Assembly (NCBI GenBank): GCA_947503935.1
Contig: CANNFR010000005.1
Coordinates: 248,001 to 312,000 of the forward strand
Length of the DNA stretch: 64,000 nt
From: an uncultured Paracoccaceae bacterium
GTDB taxonomy: Bacteria > Pseudomonadota > Alphaproteobacteria > Rhodobacterales > Rhodobacteraceae
Reading direction: 5' to 3'
Shown: positions 55,845-64,000 of the stretch, in pieces
Layout of the letters: each line of letters starts with the position of its first letter
Position numbering within the stretch: position 1 is the stretch's first letter
Program-made: the position numbers and the translations under genes
Notes under the pieces: model-generated
What the model was told of the DNA's origin: nothing
Seen by the model: only the letters and a program-made list of their open reading frames with translations
Database searches by the model: none

Positions 55845-56498
55845 TCAATCCTGCGCGATCCCTTCCAGAAGCGGCACGAAACGCACCGCCCGAAGCTCGT
55901 CATACTCATATCCCGAGGGGCCGCGCCTGACCTTGATCAGGCTTTGCACATGGTCCGACTGCCCCACCGGCACAACCATGATACCCCCGATCCTGAGTTG
56001 CGCCAATAGGGGGCCTGGCGGGTCTTCGGCGGCGGCCGTGACCAGGATCTTGTCGAAGGGCGCCTGTTCGGGCAGGCCGAACGACCCGTCGACGACACGC
56101 GCGGTGATATTGGGCAGGCCAAGCTCGCGAAAGATGGCCTCGGCCTCGCGCACCAGCATCCGGTGCCGGTCGACCGTATAGACGCGCCGGGCCAGCACCG
56201 ACAGGATCGCGGCCTGATAGCCCGACCCTGTGCCGACCTCGAGCACCTTGTCCCGCGGCCCGATATCCAGCGCCTGCGTCATCAGCCCCACGACCGAGGG
56301 CTGGCTGATCGTCTGGCCGCAGGCGATAGGCAGCGGCACATCCTCATACGCGCGTTCGGCGAAGATGCCGGTCACGAAAGCGCCCCGGTCGATCTTTTCC
56401 ATCGCCGTCAGAACACGCTTGTCGGTCACCCCTTTTGAGCGCAGCGCATAGAGAAAGCGCATCTTGCGTTCGGCCTGATCGGGGTCGTCTGAATTCAT
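55845..56498 (-). CDS. pcm: Protein-L-isoaspartate O-methyltransferase
   Basis: A 217-residue repair methyltransferase that methylates isoaspartyl residues in aged proteins. SAM motif [16 protein letters not shown] near 78, upstream [16 protein letters not shown] near 54, and the post-I VYTVDRH. It overlaps surE by four bases and is followed by nlpD. Confidence 0.95.
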   Translation of the reverse strand: MNSDDPDQAERKMRFLYALRSKGVTDKRVLTAMEKIDRGAFVTGIFAERAYEDVPLPIACGQTISQPSVVGLMTQALDIGPRDKVLEVGTGSGYQAAILSVLARRVYTVDRHRMLVREAEAIFRELGLPNITARVVDGSFGLPEQAPFDKILVTAAAEDPPGPLLAQLRIGGIMVVPVGQSDHVQSLIKVRRGPSGYEYDELRAVRFVPLLEGIAQD

Positions 56499-57289
56499 TC
56501 GAAGCGGCTCTCCAGATGGGCGAGGGGGGCCAGTGCGTCATGGGCCGTCAGATCGGCGCGCATCGGCGTGACCGAGATATAGCCCTGCAGATTGGCGGTG
56601 CCGTCGGTGCCCTCGCCGCTGTCGATATCCTGCCGCCCGCCGCGCACCCAGAGAAACTTGCGCCCCGAGGGCGACAGATGCGGCTCGACCCCGAATGTGA
56701 TGCCGCGTCGGAAGCCTTGTTTGACCACGCGCAGGCCTTTGACATCGGCGCCCGCGATGGGCGGGAAGTTGACGTTGTAGAACAGCCGGTAATCCTCGCC
56801 GTCCCAGAGGCCATGGTCCAGAAGCGTGCGGATCGTGGCCGCGCCATGGCGCGCGGCGGCATCAAAGGGATCGTCGAGCGAGACATTGCCGGGGCCGTAG
56901 AACTGGCTGAGTGCGATGGCCGGCAGGCCCTGAAGTGCCGCCTCCATCGCGCCGCCGATCGTGCCGGAATAGAGCGTGTTCTCAGCGGCGTTGTTGCCGC
57001 GATTGACGCCCGACAGGACCAGATCGGGCCGGGCATCGGCCATAACATCGTAGAGCCCCGCCAAGACGCAATCGGCGGGCGAGCCTTCGGCGGCAAAGCG
57101 GCGGGGCCCCAGTTCCGCGATCATGGTGGGATGGGTGTACGAGATGGCATGGCCCACACCCGATTGCTCGAAGGCGGGGGCGACGACCCACACCTCGCCC
57201 GTGGGCCCGGCGATGTCGGCAGCAATTGCTTCCAGCACTTTCAGGCCTGGGGCGTTGATACCGTCGTCATTGGTGATGAGAATGCGCAT
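56495..57289 (-). CDS. surE: 5'/3'-nucleotidase SurE
   Basis: A 264-residue metal-dependent phosphatase acting on nucleoside monophosphates. Motif [12 protein letters not shown] at the N-terminus with metal ligands Asp8 and Asp9, then [25 protein letters not shown] near 94. Full length. Start of the surE-pcm-nlpD operon; the 5' region upstream carries four hairpins. Confidence 0.95.
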   Translation of the reverse strand: MRILITNDDGINAPGLKVLEAIAADIAGPTGEVWVVAPAFEQSGVGHAISYTHPTMIAELGPRRFAAEGSPADCVLAGLYDVMADARPDLVLSGVNRGNNAAENTLYSGTIGGAMEAALQGLPAIALSQFYGPGNVSLDDPFDAAARHGAATIRTLLDHGLWDGEDYRLFYNVNFPPIAGADVKGLRVVKQGFRRGITFGVEPHLSPSGRKFLWVRGGRQDIDSGEGTDGTANLQGYISVTPMRADLTAHDALAPLAHLESRFE

Positions 57290-57359
57290 GCTCGCTGCCC
57301 GCCTTTTGTCTTTGCCCCTGACTAGCCGAGCCGGGGCAGGGCGTAAAGCGCGAGCGGTG

Positions 57360-57472
57360 CCTGTTCTTCTGCGAAGAACAGGAAAGGGGGCAATTCTTCT
57401 GCGAAGAATTCGGGCCGGTGGCTGATCTTTCGCAGAAAGATCGTGTTGTTCCTGATCCTTCGCAGAAGGATC
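57360..57472. repeat. Cluster of four mini-hairpins upstream of surE
   Basis: Four perfect short inverted repeats in 113 bases: CCTGTTCTTC-TGC-GAAGAACAGG (57360-57382), AATTCTTC-TGC-GAAGAATT (57392-57410), GATCTTTC-GCA-GAAAGATC (57424-57442) and GATCCTTC-GCA-GAAGGATC (57454-57472). Stems are 8-10 bp with 3-base loops; the apex is always TTC-N3-GAA while outer stem bases differ but still pair. Hairpins 3 and 4 are the reverse complement type of 1 and 2. They lie between the end of the dehydrogenase gene and surE. Confidence 0.9.
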
Positions 57473-57475
57473 GTG

Positions 57476-58351
57476 TCAGCCGTGCCGCCCGCGGGCCACA
57501 AAGCGCGGCAGCATGGCCGAAAAATCCTTGCCCGCGCCGCCTTCGGCCTCGACGAATTGTTCGTAAAGACCTGTCGCGGCCTGGCCAAGCGGTGTATCGG
57601 CGTCCACGGCTTCCGCGGCTTGCTGGCTGAGACGCAGGTCCTTCAGCATCAATTCGGCGGCAAATCCCGGTTTGTAATCGTTGTCAGCCGGCGATTTGGG
57701 CCCGACGCCGGTGGCCGGGCAATAGGTATTCATGCTCCACGATTGTCCTGATGAGGTCGAAACCACATCAAACATCTTCTGCCGGTCGAGGCCCAGCTTG
57801 TCGGCCAAAGCGAAGGCCTCGCAGGTGGCAATCATCGTGATCCCGAGGATCATGTTGTTGCAGATCTTGGCCGCCTGACCCGCGCCTGCATCGCCGCAAT
57901 GCACGGCCTTCTGCCCCATCACGTCGAACAAGGGCGCCACTTTAGCAAAAGCCGCGTCCGGGCCACCCGCCATGAAGGTCAGCGTGCCGGCATCGGCCCC
58001 GCCCGTGCCGCCGGACACCGGCGCATCAACGGCCATGCACCCGGCCGCCTCGGCCATCGTTGCCACCGCGCGGGCGCTTTCCACATCGACTGTCGAGCAA
58101 TCCAGTAGCACCGCGCCCGGCTGCATCGCGGGAATGACCTCGGCGGCAACGGCGCGCAGGATGGCGCCGTTGGGCAGCATGGTCAGCACCACATCGGCGC
58201 CCTTGGCCGCCTCGGCTGCACTTGCGGCTTCCAGAACACCTGCCGGGCAGGGGGCGACGGTGTCAAAGCCCGCCACGTCATGACCTGCCGCCGCCAGATT
58301 GCGCGCCATCGGCGCGCCCATGTTTCCAAGTCCGATAAACCCGATCTTCAT
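57476..58351 (-). CDS. mmsB: 3-hydroxyisobutyrate dehydrogenase
   Basis: A 291-residue NAD-dependent enzyme oxidising 3-hydroxyisobutyrate to methylmalonate semialdehyde in valine breakdown. Rossmann motif IGFIGLGNMGAPMARNL, substrate-binding DAPVSGGTGGADAGTL near 113, and catalytic Lys in GAGQAAKICNNM near 164. Its start overlaps the hydratase-family gene by four bases. Place in an operon with the acyl-CoA dehydrogenase and HIBYL-CoA hydrolase makes the assignment firm. Confidence 0.93.
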   Translation of the reverse strand: MKIGFIGLGNMGAPMARNLAAAGHDVAGFDTVAPCPAGVLEAASAAEAAKGADVVLTMLPNGAILRAVAAEVIPAMQPGAVLLDCSTVDVESARAVATMAEAAGCMAVDAPVSGGTGGADAGTLTFMAGGPDAAFAKVAPLFDVMGQKAVHCGDAGAGQAAKICNNMILGITMIATCEAFALADKLGLDRQKMFDVVSTSSGQSWSMNTYCPATGVGPKSPADNDYKPGFAAELMLKDLRLSQQAAEAVDADTPLGQAATGLYEQFVEAEGGAGKDFSAMLPRFVARGRHG

Positions 58352-59394
58352 CCTGTCTCCTCCTCCTCAAACCGCAACGCCTCGGCGCCAAGCGGCATCA
58401 GCATTTTCGAGACATCGATCGAGGGCACGGCCTCGGGGCCCAAATGTCGCCATTTCGGCGCCCGGTCCTTGTCGATGATCGCGGCGCGGATGCCTTCCAG
58501 AAAATCGCCATGCTCCATCGCGCGGTGGGTAAAGCGATACTCCATCTCAAGCGCCTGGCGGATGCCGCCGCTGCCGCGCAGACGGTGGATCATCTCAACC
58601 GCCGCCGCCATCGAGAGCGGCGCATTGCGCTGGATCTGCTTGAAGGCGCCTGCCGCGAAATCGGTCTTGTCGGCTTTCAGCGCGCGCGCAATATCGCCAA
58701 GACGCTCTCCCGCAAAGCAACGCTCGATATCGGCCTGAAGCGTTTTCAAAGCGCCGTCCGGCGGCGGCATCGCGGCTTGCGAGATCGGGCTTGTATCCTC
58801 CGATGCGCAAAGCGCTTTTTTCAACGCCTCCCAACCGGCTTCAGGTACGAAGAGATCGGCAAAGCCCGCGAAGATCGCGTCTGTCGGCCCCAAACGCGTG
58901 GTGGTCAACGCCAGATATTCGCCCGTCCGCCCCGGAGCTTTCGCCAGTATTAGCGAGCCGCCCACATCGGGCACCAGGCCGATGCCGCATTCCGGCATCG
59001 CCACCTGAGCCGTTTCGCCCACGATGCGGTGGCGCGCATGACAGCCGATGCCGACACCGCCGCCCATGGTGAAGCCCTGCAAGAAGCTGACGATCGGTTT
59101 GGGATACTCAAAAAGCTTGGCATTCAGCCGGTATTCGTCACGCCAAAACTTGCGGCCATAGCCGTAATCCCCGGCCATTCCGGTGGCATACATCTCGGCA
59201 ATATCGCCACCGGCGGAAAAGGCGCGCTCGCCCATCGCATCGATCACGATGCGCGTGATGCCGTCATCCGCGCGCCAGGCCTCCAGCGCCTTTTCTATTT
59301 CAAGACACATCGCATGGGTGACGGCGTTCAGCGCCTGCGGGCGGTTCAGCGTGATCCGCCCCGCGCATCCCTCTTGCCGGATGACGACGTCCAT
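58348..59394 (-). CDS. 3-hydroxyisobutyryl-CoA hydrolase (enoyl-CoA hydratase family)
   Basis: A 348-residue crotonase-fold protein. GFTMGGGVGIGCHARHRIV near 105 supplies the oxyanion hole; PECGIGLVPDVGGS near 134 carries the catalytic Glu and the Asp of the hydrolase group. The length (about 350, longer than true hydratases) and the operon with valine genes indicate hydrolysis of 3-hydroxyisobutyryl-CoA. It overlaps the acyl-CoA dehydrogenase gene by one base. Confidence 0.9.
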   Translation of the reverse strand: MDVVIRQEGCAGRITLNRPQALNAVTHAMCLEIEKALEAWRADDGITRIVIDAMGERAFSAGGDIAEMYATGMAGDYGYGRKFWRDEYRLNAKLFEYPKPIVSFLQGFTMGGGVGIGCHARHRIVGETAQVAMPECGIGLVPDVGGSLILAKAPGRTGEYLALTTTRLGPTDAIFAGFADLFVPEAGWEALKKALCASEDTSPISQAAMPPPDGALKTLQADIERCFAGERLGDIARALKADKTDFAAGAFKQIQRNAPLSMAAAVEMIHRLRGSGGIRQALEMEYRFTHRAMEHGDFLEGIRAAIIDKDRAPKWRHLGPEAVPSIDVSKMLMPLGAEALRFEEEETG

Positions 59395-60539
59395 CAGGCG
59401 CGCTCGGCCAGCAAAGCGCGGGCGGTGATCAGGCGCATGATCTCGTTCGTGCCCTCAAGGATCTGGTGCACGCGCAGATCGCGCACGGTTTTCTCGATCC
59501 CGTAATCGGCCAGATAGCCGTAGCCGCCGTGAAGCTGCAGGCATTGATCGGCCACGCGGCTGCCGGCTTCGGTCACGAATTTCTTGGCCATGGCGCAGAA
59601 CTTGGTGGCGTCCGGCGCGCCATTGTCCAGCTTCCAGGCGGCCTGGCGCAGAAAGGTGCGGGCGGCCTGCATCTCAATCTCCATGTCCGCCAGGCGGAAT
59701 TGCAGAGCCTGGAACTGATCGATGGGTTTGCCGAAGGCCTGACGCTCGCCCATATAGGCCAGCGTCGCGTCCAGCGCCGATTGCGCCGCCCCCAGCGAAC
59801 AGGCCGCGATATTCAGCCGCCCGCCGTCGAGGCCCGCCATGGCGTAGGCAAAACCGCGGTCCTCTTCGCCCAGAAGGTTCTCGGCCGGGATCTGGCAGGC
59901 ATCAAGCTGCACCTGGCGCGTGGGCTGGCTGCGCCATCCCATCTTGTCCTCAAGCCCCCCGAACGACAGGCCCGGCGCGCCGTCCTCGACCATAAGGGCC
60001 GAGATGCCGCGCGGGCCATCCTCCCCGGTGCGGGCCATGACGATATAGGCATCCGAATAGCCGCCGCCCGAGATGAAGGCCTTGGTGCCGGTCAGCTCGT
60101 AGCCTTCATTCGTGCGGGTCGCGCGGGTCTTGAGGGCCGCCGCGTCCGAGCCTGAGGCGGGTTCGGTCAGACAATAGGACAGCACGATTTTCATCGTCAG
60201 GGCGTCGGGCAGCACGCGGGCTTTCATCTGATCCGAGCCGAAGCTGTCGATCATCTTGGCGCACATGTTGTGGATCGAGAGGAACGCCGCGACCGAGGGG
60301 CAGGCGTGGCTGAGTGCCTCGAAGACCAGCGTCGCGTCCAGACGGCTGAGCCCCGATCCGCCGGTCTCCTCGCTGACATAAAGCCCGCCGAAACCCAACT
60401 CGGCCAGTTTCGGCCAGAGATCCCTGGGGATCGTGCCCTCGCCCTCCCATTTCCGCGCGAAGGGGGCGATGTGTTCGGCCCCAAAGGCCCGCGCCATGTC
60501 AAAAATGGCGTCCTGCTCCTCCGACAGTGCAAAATCCAT
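59394..60539 (-). CDS. Acyl-CoA dehydrogenase, isobutyryl-CoA type
   Basis: A 381-residue FAD enzyme. YCLTEPASGSDAAALKTRA (FAD/substrate segment) and the C-terminal QLHGGYGYLADYGIEKTVRDLRVHQILEGTNEIMRLITAR with the catalytic Glu are present. It is the first gene of the valine operon, so isobutyryl-CoA is the likely substrate. ATG 60539 (MDFALSEEQD) is chosen over an upstream in-frame start. Confidence 0.92.
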   Translation of the reverse strand: MDFALSEEQDAIFDMARAFGAEHIAPFARKWEGEGTIPRDLWPKLAELGFGGLYVSEETGGSGLSRLDATLVFEALSHACPSVAAFLSIHNMCAKMIDSFGSDQMKARVLPDALTMKIVLSYCLTEPASGSDAAALKTRATRTNEGYELTGTKAFISGGGYSDAYIVMARTGEDGPRGISALMVEDGAPGLSFGGLEDKMGWRSQPTRQVQLDACQIPAENLLGEEDRGFAYAMAGLDGGRLNIAACSLGAAQSALDATLAYMGERQAFGKPIDQFQALQFRLADMEIEMQAARTFLRQAAWKLDNGAPDATKFCAMAKKFVTEAGSRVADQCLQLHGGYGYLADYGIEKTVRDLRVHQILEGTNEIMRLITARALLAERA

Positions 60540-60707
60540 CGCCACGGCCCTCCCCAGCCGCTCGTCACTCACCACATGCGGCGCAGTGCCCGCTCAGATC
60601 GAGCCGCACCCCGGCCAATGATAATGTCCTATCCGCTTGGTAGACCAAACGCAAAATGCTTTAGGCCGGGAATGTTTCACGGGTGTTTCGCGTCGAGCGC
60701 AGCCACG

Positions 60708-60736
60708 AAAAAGGCGGCCCCGATTAAGGGGCCGCC
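60708..60736 (-). terminator. Intrinsic terminator of the ABC binding-protein gene
   Basis: On the minus strand GGCGGCCCC-TTAATC-GGGGCCGCC is a perfect 9 bp stem with a 6-base loop followed by TTTTT. It lies 27 bases after the stop of the binding-protein gene. Confidence 0.92.
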
Positions 60737-60762
60737 GAATTCAGAGGAGAAAGAAGGCTTCT

Positions 60763-61923
60763 CTACTGCCCTGCAGCGCCCAAAGCCTCGAAGCTGCCGA
60801 TGCCGGTGATACGGGTCAGATAGACCTCGTCAGAGCCCTGATTGTCACCCTCGCCGAACTGCAATCTGAAATCGCCAAGATCGACAAGGCTGACATTGTT
60901 CATCGCGTTCAGAAACCGCTCCCGCGTGACGCGGGGGCCTGCATTGCGCAGGGCTTCGATCGCATAACGGCCGACCAGATAGCCCTCAAGCGAGACAAAC
61001 CCCAGATCGGCGCCCATGCCCTGCTTGATCAACGCTTGCTGATAATCGGCCACAGCCTTGATCGACCCGTTCAGCGGGAAGGGAACGACCTGGCTGACGA
61101 TCACGCCTTCGCCGTCCGGCCCAAGCTCACGCAGAAGCGACATCGAGCCGACGAACGAGATGTTGACGAAGGTCGGGTTGAAGTCTTGCGCGCGGGCTTG
61201 CTTGATGAAGGCGGCAATGGGGGCGTAGGCGCCCACCATCACGACGGCCTGGGGGTTCGCGGCCTTGATGGTTTCCAGGGCTTCCTCAACCTCAAGGGTG
61301 TTGCGCGTGTAGGTGCCCGAGGCGACCAGAGACATGCCGCGGCGTTCCAAGGCTGCCTCGACGCCCGCCAGGCCCACGTAACCGAACCCGTCATCCTGAT
61401 AGAGGATCGCGATATCCGTCAGACCTTCTTCATCGACAAGGTGCTGCATCCAGGCCTCGGTTTCGGCGTCATAGGAGGCGCGGATGTTGAAGATGTTTCC
61501 GTGGCTCGCATCGCGCAGGAAGCCCGCGCCGGTGAAGGCACCGATAAAGGGCATACCCGCCTCGGTCGCGATGGGTTGGGTGACCAGCGTGGTCGGCGTG
61601 CCGACCGGGCCGATAAAGCCGATATACTTGCCGCTTTCGATCGCGGCTGTGACCTGAGCGGCCGATTTATCGGGCTCATAGCCGTCATCGAAGGATTCAA
61701 GCATCAGCTTGCGCCCGTAGACCCCTCCTTCGGCATTCACCTCTTCGAAGGCCGCCTGGATGCCGGCCCGCATTTTCAGGCCCAGTTCGGCAGCAGGTCC
61801 TTCCAGTGCCGCGACCTGCGCAAAGGTTACGGAAACGTCGGTAATGCCCTCTTGCGCGTGGCTGGACGTCGCCATCAGCAGCCCGGCGGCCGCGGCGATC
61901 AGCGTCTTGCCTACGTGTTTCAT
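60763..61923 (-). CDS. ABC transporter periplasmic substrate-binding protein, branched-chain amino-acid type
   Basis: A 386-residue exported binding protein of the LivJ/Peripla_BP_6 family. Signal peptide KTLIAAAAGLLMATSSHAQ (cleavage near 24). The mature protein has the GIQAAFEEVNAEGGVYGRKLMLESFDDGYEPDKSAAQ block and a FIGPVGTPTTLVTQPIA segment typical of Leu/Ile/Val or amide receptors. No permease or ATPase genes are adjacent, so it is orphan or serves a distant transporter. GGAG lies before ATG 61923. Confidence 0.9.
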   Translation of the reverse strand: MKHVGKTLIAAAAGLLMATSSHAQEGITDVSVTFAQVAALEGPAAELGLKMRAGIQAAFEEVNAEGGVYGRKLMLESFDDGYEPDKSAAQVTAAIESGKYIGFIGPVGTPTTLVTQPIATEAGMPFIGAFTGAGFLRDASHGNIFNIRASYDAETEAWMQHLVDEEGLTDIAILYQDDGFGYVGLAGVEAALERRGMSLVASGTYTRNTLEVEEALETIKAANPQAVVMVGAYAPIAAFIKQARAQDFNPTFVNISFVGSMSLLRELGPDGEGVIVSQVVPFPLNGSIKAVADYQQALIKQGMGADLGFVSLEGYLVGRYAIEALRNAGPRVTRERFLNAMNNVSLVDLGDFRLQFGEGDNQGSDEVYLTRITGIGSFEALGAAGQ

Positions 61924-62201
61924 CGTGCTTTCTCCGAATCTTGGGGTTTTCATTTGGGTGCACGGGTGCGCCAACAAACGTAAATAATTGTGACCTAAAC
62001 GTGTCGCTTGTCTGACGATCTCAGAATCAATGCCAAGCATGAACAAGCTACCTGTGGTTGAGTCGTGTCATCTTTCCAATAGCGCTGTTCGCAGCTTTTG
62101 TGAAAGGCGTTTTGAAAAGGTTAACAAAAATGAAATTGTAGACCATGTCGTGAGCATACATGCATGGCGTGCGAAGACGCGTGGATATGTCCCGTAAATA
62201 C

Positions 62202-63332
62202 TCAAAGCCCTTCGTGAAATTCATCAATCAGGTGGCGAACCACCTTGCGCATCGCCTCCGCCTGGTCCGCGCCGCCCGATTGCGCGTCGGCGAGAACCTG
62301 CCGCTGTCGCTGGGCGCTGGTGCCGGACTGGGCGATATCGCGGGCCCGCTCGGCCTCGGTGGTGGCGCGCAGCACGCCCAGATCTTCGCCCAGCAGGCTG
62401 AGAAGTTCGTCGATCAGCTCGGGCATGGGCACGATCTCGCGCCGGCCGAAATCGATCAGCCCCTCGGTGATGCCATAACGCTGGGCGCGCCAACGGTTCT
62501 CGGCCACCAGGAACCGGTCATAAATGCGCCAGCGCTGGTTCTTCTGCGACAGCCGCCACAGCATGCGCACGATGGCCTGGGTCAGCGCGGCCAGCGTCAG
62601 CGTGTCTTCCAGACGGGGCGCGACGTCACAGATCCTTGATTCGATTGTCGGAAATTTCGACGAGGGCCTGAGATCCCACCAGATTTTCGAGGCGTCCTCG
62701 ATCAACTCCAGCTCGGTCAGCACGCCGACCGAGCGTTCGAATTCGCCCCAGCTGCCCAAACGTGGCGGCAAGCCGGTGCGCGGCAGATTGTCGAACACCG
62801 TCAGCCGGTATGAGGACAGGCCCGTATCCTCGCCCTGCCAGAACGGTGACGAGCATGACAGCGCTAACAGATGTGGCAGGAAATAGATCATCTGGTTGGC
62901 CAGATCGATCCGTGTCTCCTTGTCGTCGATGCCGACATGCACATGCATCCCGCAGATCAGCATCCGCCGCGCGACGCCCCCCAGATCACGGGCCAGGCCG
63001 TCATACCGGTCTTTCGGCGTGTGATGCTGGTCTTTCCAGTCCGAAAACGGGTGGCACGACGCCGCTATCGGCGCCAAACCATGCTTGGTCGATACCTCGG
63101 CCACACAGGCGCGCAGGCGGCGCAGATCCTCGCGCGCCTCACCGATGGTAGCGCAAACACGGGTGCCGACCTCGATCTGGCATTGCAGGAATTCGGGGCT
63201 GACCTGATCTTCCAACGCCTCGCGGCATTCGTCCATCAGGGCCTCGGGCGCCTCGGCCAATTCGCCGGTCTCGGGATCGACCAGAAGGTATTCCTCTTCG
63301 ATTCCGATGGTGAAGTCCGGTTCTCTGGTCAT
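62202..63332 (-). CDS. YbdK-type carboxylate-amine ligase (glutamate-cysteine ligase 2 family)
   Basis: A 376-residue GCS2-family enzyme. [19 protein letters not shown] near residue 6 and [12 protein letters not shown] near 123 carry metal- and ATP-binding residues; [24 protein letters not shown] is shared with E. coli YbdK, which has weak glutamate-cysteine ligase activity. The true substrate in this organism is unknown. Confidence 0.88.
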   Translation of the reverse strand: MTREPDFTIGIEEEYLLVDPETGELAEAPEALMDECREALEDQVSPEFLQCQIEVGTRVCATIGEAREDLRRLRACVAEVSTKHGLAPIAASCHPFSDWKDQHHTPKDRYDGLARDLGGVARRMLICGMHVHVGIDDKETRIDLANQMIYFLPHLLALSCSSPFWQGEDTGLSSYRLTVFDNLPRTGLPPRLGSWGEFERSVGVLTELELIEDASKIWWDLRPSSKFPTIESRICDVAPRLEDTLTLAALTQAIVRMLWRLSQKNQRWRIYDRFLVAENRWRAQRYGITEGLIDFGRREIVPMPELIDELLSLLGEDLGVLRATTEAERARDIAQSGTSAQRQRQVLADAQSGGADQAEAMRKVVRHLIDEFHEGL

Positions 63333-63461
63333 ATCGGCCCTCCCTGCACTTGCGCGTTATCGAACATGGAAGCAGAGAGGGATGCCTGGGGCAATCGCTA
63401 TTGTCAGATCCCCGTCACATGCGCAGGATCGGCAGACACAAACCCCGGGGGGAACGACAAG

Positions 63462-63926
63462 ATGAGCGAGGCGCAATCAGATCTGCTGGGATGGGCGGTT
63501 GTCGCCAACATTTCCGACCATCTGCGCGGCGGCACCGAGCCCGACAAGTACTACCAGGGCACCCGCAGCTTTTCGCCCGGCACGCGCGTCTATCTGGGCG
63601 AGGCTTATTGGGGAATGGGCGGTCAGAACATCCATGTCGTGGGCCTCAGACGCGTCTCGCGCCAGTTCATCAATTGCGCTGTCCATATCGGTACGATCGA
63701 GGCCTTGCGCGTGACATCGCTCTATTCCCCCAAGCTGTTGCGGATGTTGCACAAATTGCGGGGGCAGGTCTTTGAGGATGAGGCTGGCGCCGAGGCGTAT
63801 CTTCAGCGCGTCTCCCGGGCCTGGCAGGAAGACCGGCCGCCAAAGCTGAAGCCATTCAAGCGATCCGGGCCGTGGGGGCCCTTTTCGGCAGAGGCCTATC
63901 GGATCGCCCGAAAGAAGCCTTTCTAA
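63462..63926 (+). CDS. Hypothetical protein
   Basis: A 154-residue basic protein starting at ATG 63462 after GGGGGGAACG. Text such as FSPGTRVYLGEAYWGMGGQNIHVVGLRR and a Lys/Arg/Pro-rich C-terminus; no signal peptide or membrane helix. I do not recognise a family. It is divergent from the carboxylate-amine ligase gene. Confidence 0.65.
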   Translation: MSEAQSDLLGWAVVANISDHLRGGTEPDKYYQGTRSFSPGTRVYLGEAYWGMGGQNIHVVGLRRVSRQFINCAVHIGTIEALRVTSLYSPKLLRMLHKLRGQVFEDEAGAEAYLQRVSRAWQEDRPPKLKPFKRSGPWGPFSAEAYRIARKKPF

Positions 63927-63929
63927 GCA

Positions 63930-64000
63930 CTATTCTGCGCCCGAAGGCTCGTAAAGCACCCGCACGCGGTTCGTATAAAGCCGCTTCGACGCGAGTCTGT
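63930..64000 (-). CDS. 3' end of a gene leaving the window
   Basis: On the minus strand the frame ending at a TAG (63930-63932) reads RLASKRLYTNRVRVLYEPSG then Ala-Glu-stop. It is open to the window edge and would converge on the hypothetical gene. Too short to name. Confidence 0.4.
   Translation of the reverse strand, partial: RLASKRLYTNRVRVLYEPSGAE

Overview
The window is chromosomal DNA from a high-GC alphaproteobacterium, almost certainly a member of the Rhodobacteraceae (Roseobacter group). The block dusB-ntrB-ntrC-ntrY-ntrX-trkA-trkH-hfq-hflX, the fused ispDF, an NtrC that lacks the sigma-54 contact loop, and several Rhodobacterales-restricted families (DUF2927 lipoprotein, DUF6456-like and DUF6477-like proteins) all point there. 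Genes are dense, many overlap by four bases (ATGA), and no rRNA, tRNA, CRISPR array, insertion sequence or integrase was recognised.

Layout. 0-3.3 kb: 3' end of a FucU/RbsD sugar mutarotase and a ribokinase-like kinase, then on the minus strand the ispDF-pgpA-pncC operon (isoprenoid, phospholipid and NAD salvage). 3.5-15.4 kb: nitrogen and redox regulation (dusB, ntrBC, ntrYX), potassium uptake (trkA, trkH), the RNA chaperone hfq and the GTPase hflX. 15.4-19.4 kb: acetyltransferase, penicillin-acylase-type Ntn hydrolase and a beta-hydroxyacid dehydrogenase. 19.4-27.2 kb: accessory-looking stretch: a sugar-nucleotide/uronate-type dehydrogenase, a LysR regulator divergent from a small secreted protein, a DUF6152-like Tat protein and a DUF6644-like membrane protein, a membrane protein, an HD hydrolase, a YcaQ-type DNA glycosylase with an overlapping HTH gene, and an isolated periplasmic protein. 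27.2-32.3 kb: hemB, a membrane protein and mfd.

32.4-35.7 kb holds the most unusual item: a three-gene plus-strand module made of a DUF4123 protein (the adaptor family that loads type VI secretion effectors), a 464-residue protein with a cysteine-rich N-terminus and a long hydrophobic glycine/alanine/valine-rich C-terminal segment, and a polytopic membrane protein that overlaps it by ATGA. I read it as an orphan T6SS adaptor, a membrane-active effector and its immunity protein. No T6SS structural gene is in the window.

35.7-42.2 kb (all minus strand): hemerythrin, CoxE-type VWA protein, a 54-residue membrane peptide, DUF2927 lipoprotein, GNAT, ThiE-like protein, monooxygenase-fold protein, then a methyltransferase and a sulfotransferase flanking an AT-rich gap. 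42.3-52.8 kb: guaA, a non-pyrrolysine MttB-family methyltransferase, DUF6477-like and DUF6456-like proteins, LysE exporter, lipA, creatinase, a porin-like protein, hpt and a COQ10-type protein. 53.3-64 kb: a frameshifted LTD-like/Hint gene, the classical surE-pcm-nlpD cluster, a valine-degradation operon (acyl-CoA dehydrogenase, 3-hydroxyisobutyryl-CoA hydrolase, 3-hydroxyisobutyrate dehydrogenase), a branched-chain-type ABC binding protein with a strong terminator, and a YbdK-type carboxylate-amine ligase.

Two intergenic regions (15.4 kb and 57.4 kb) carry clusters of short perfect hairpins that share a TTC-N3-GAA apex; together they look like one family of mini-hairpins.
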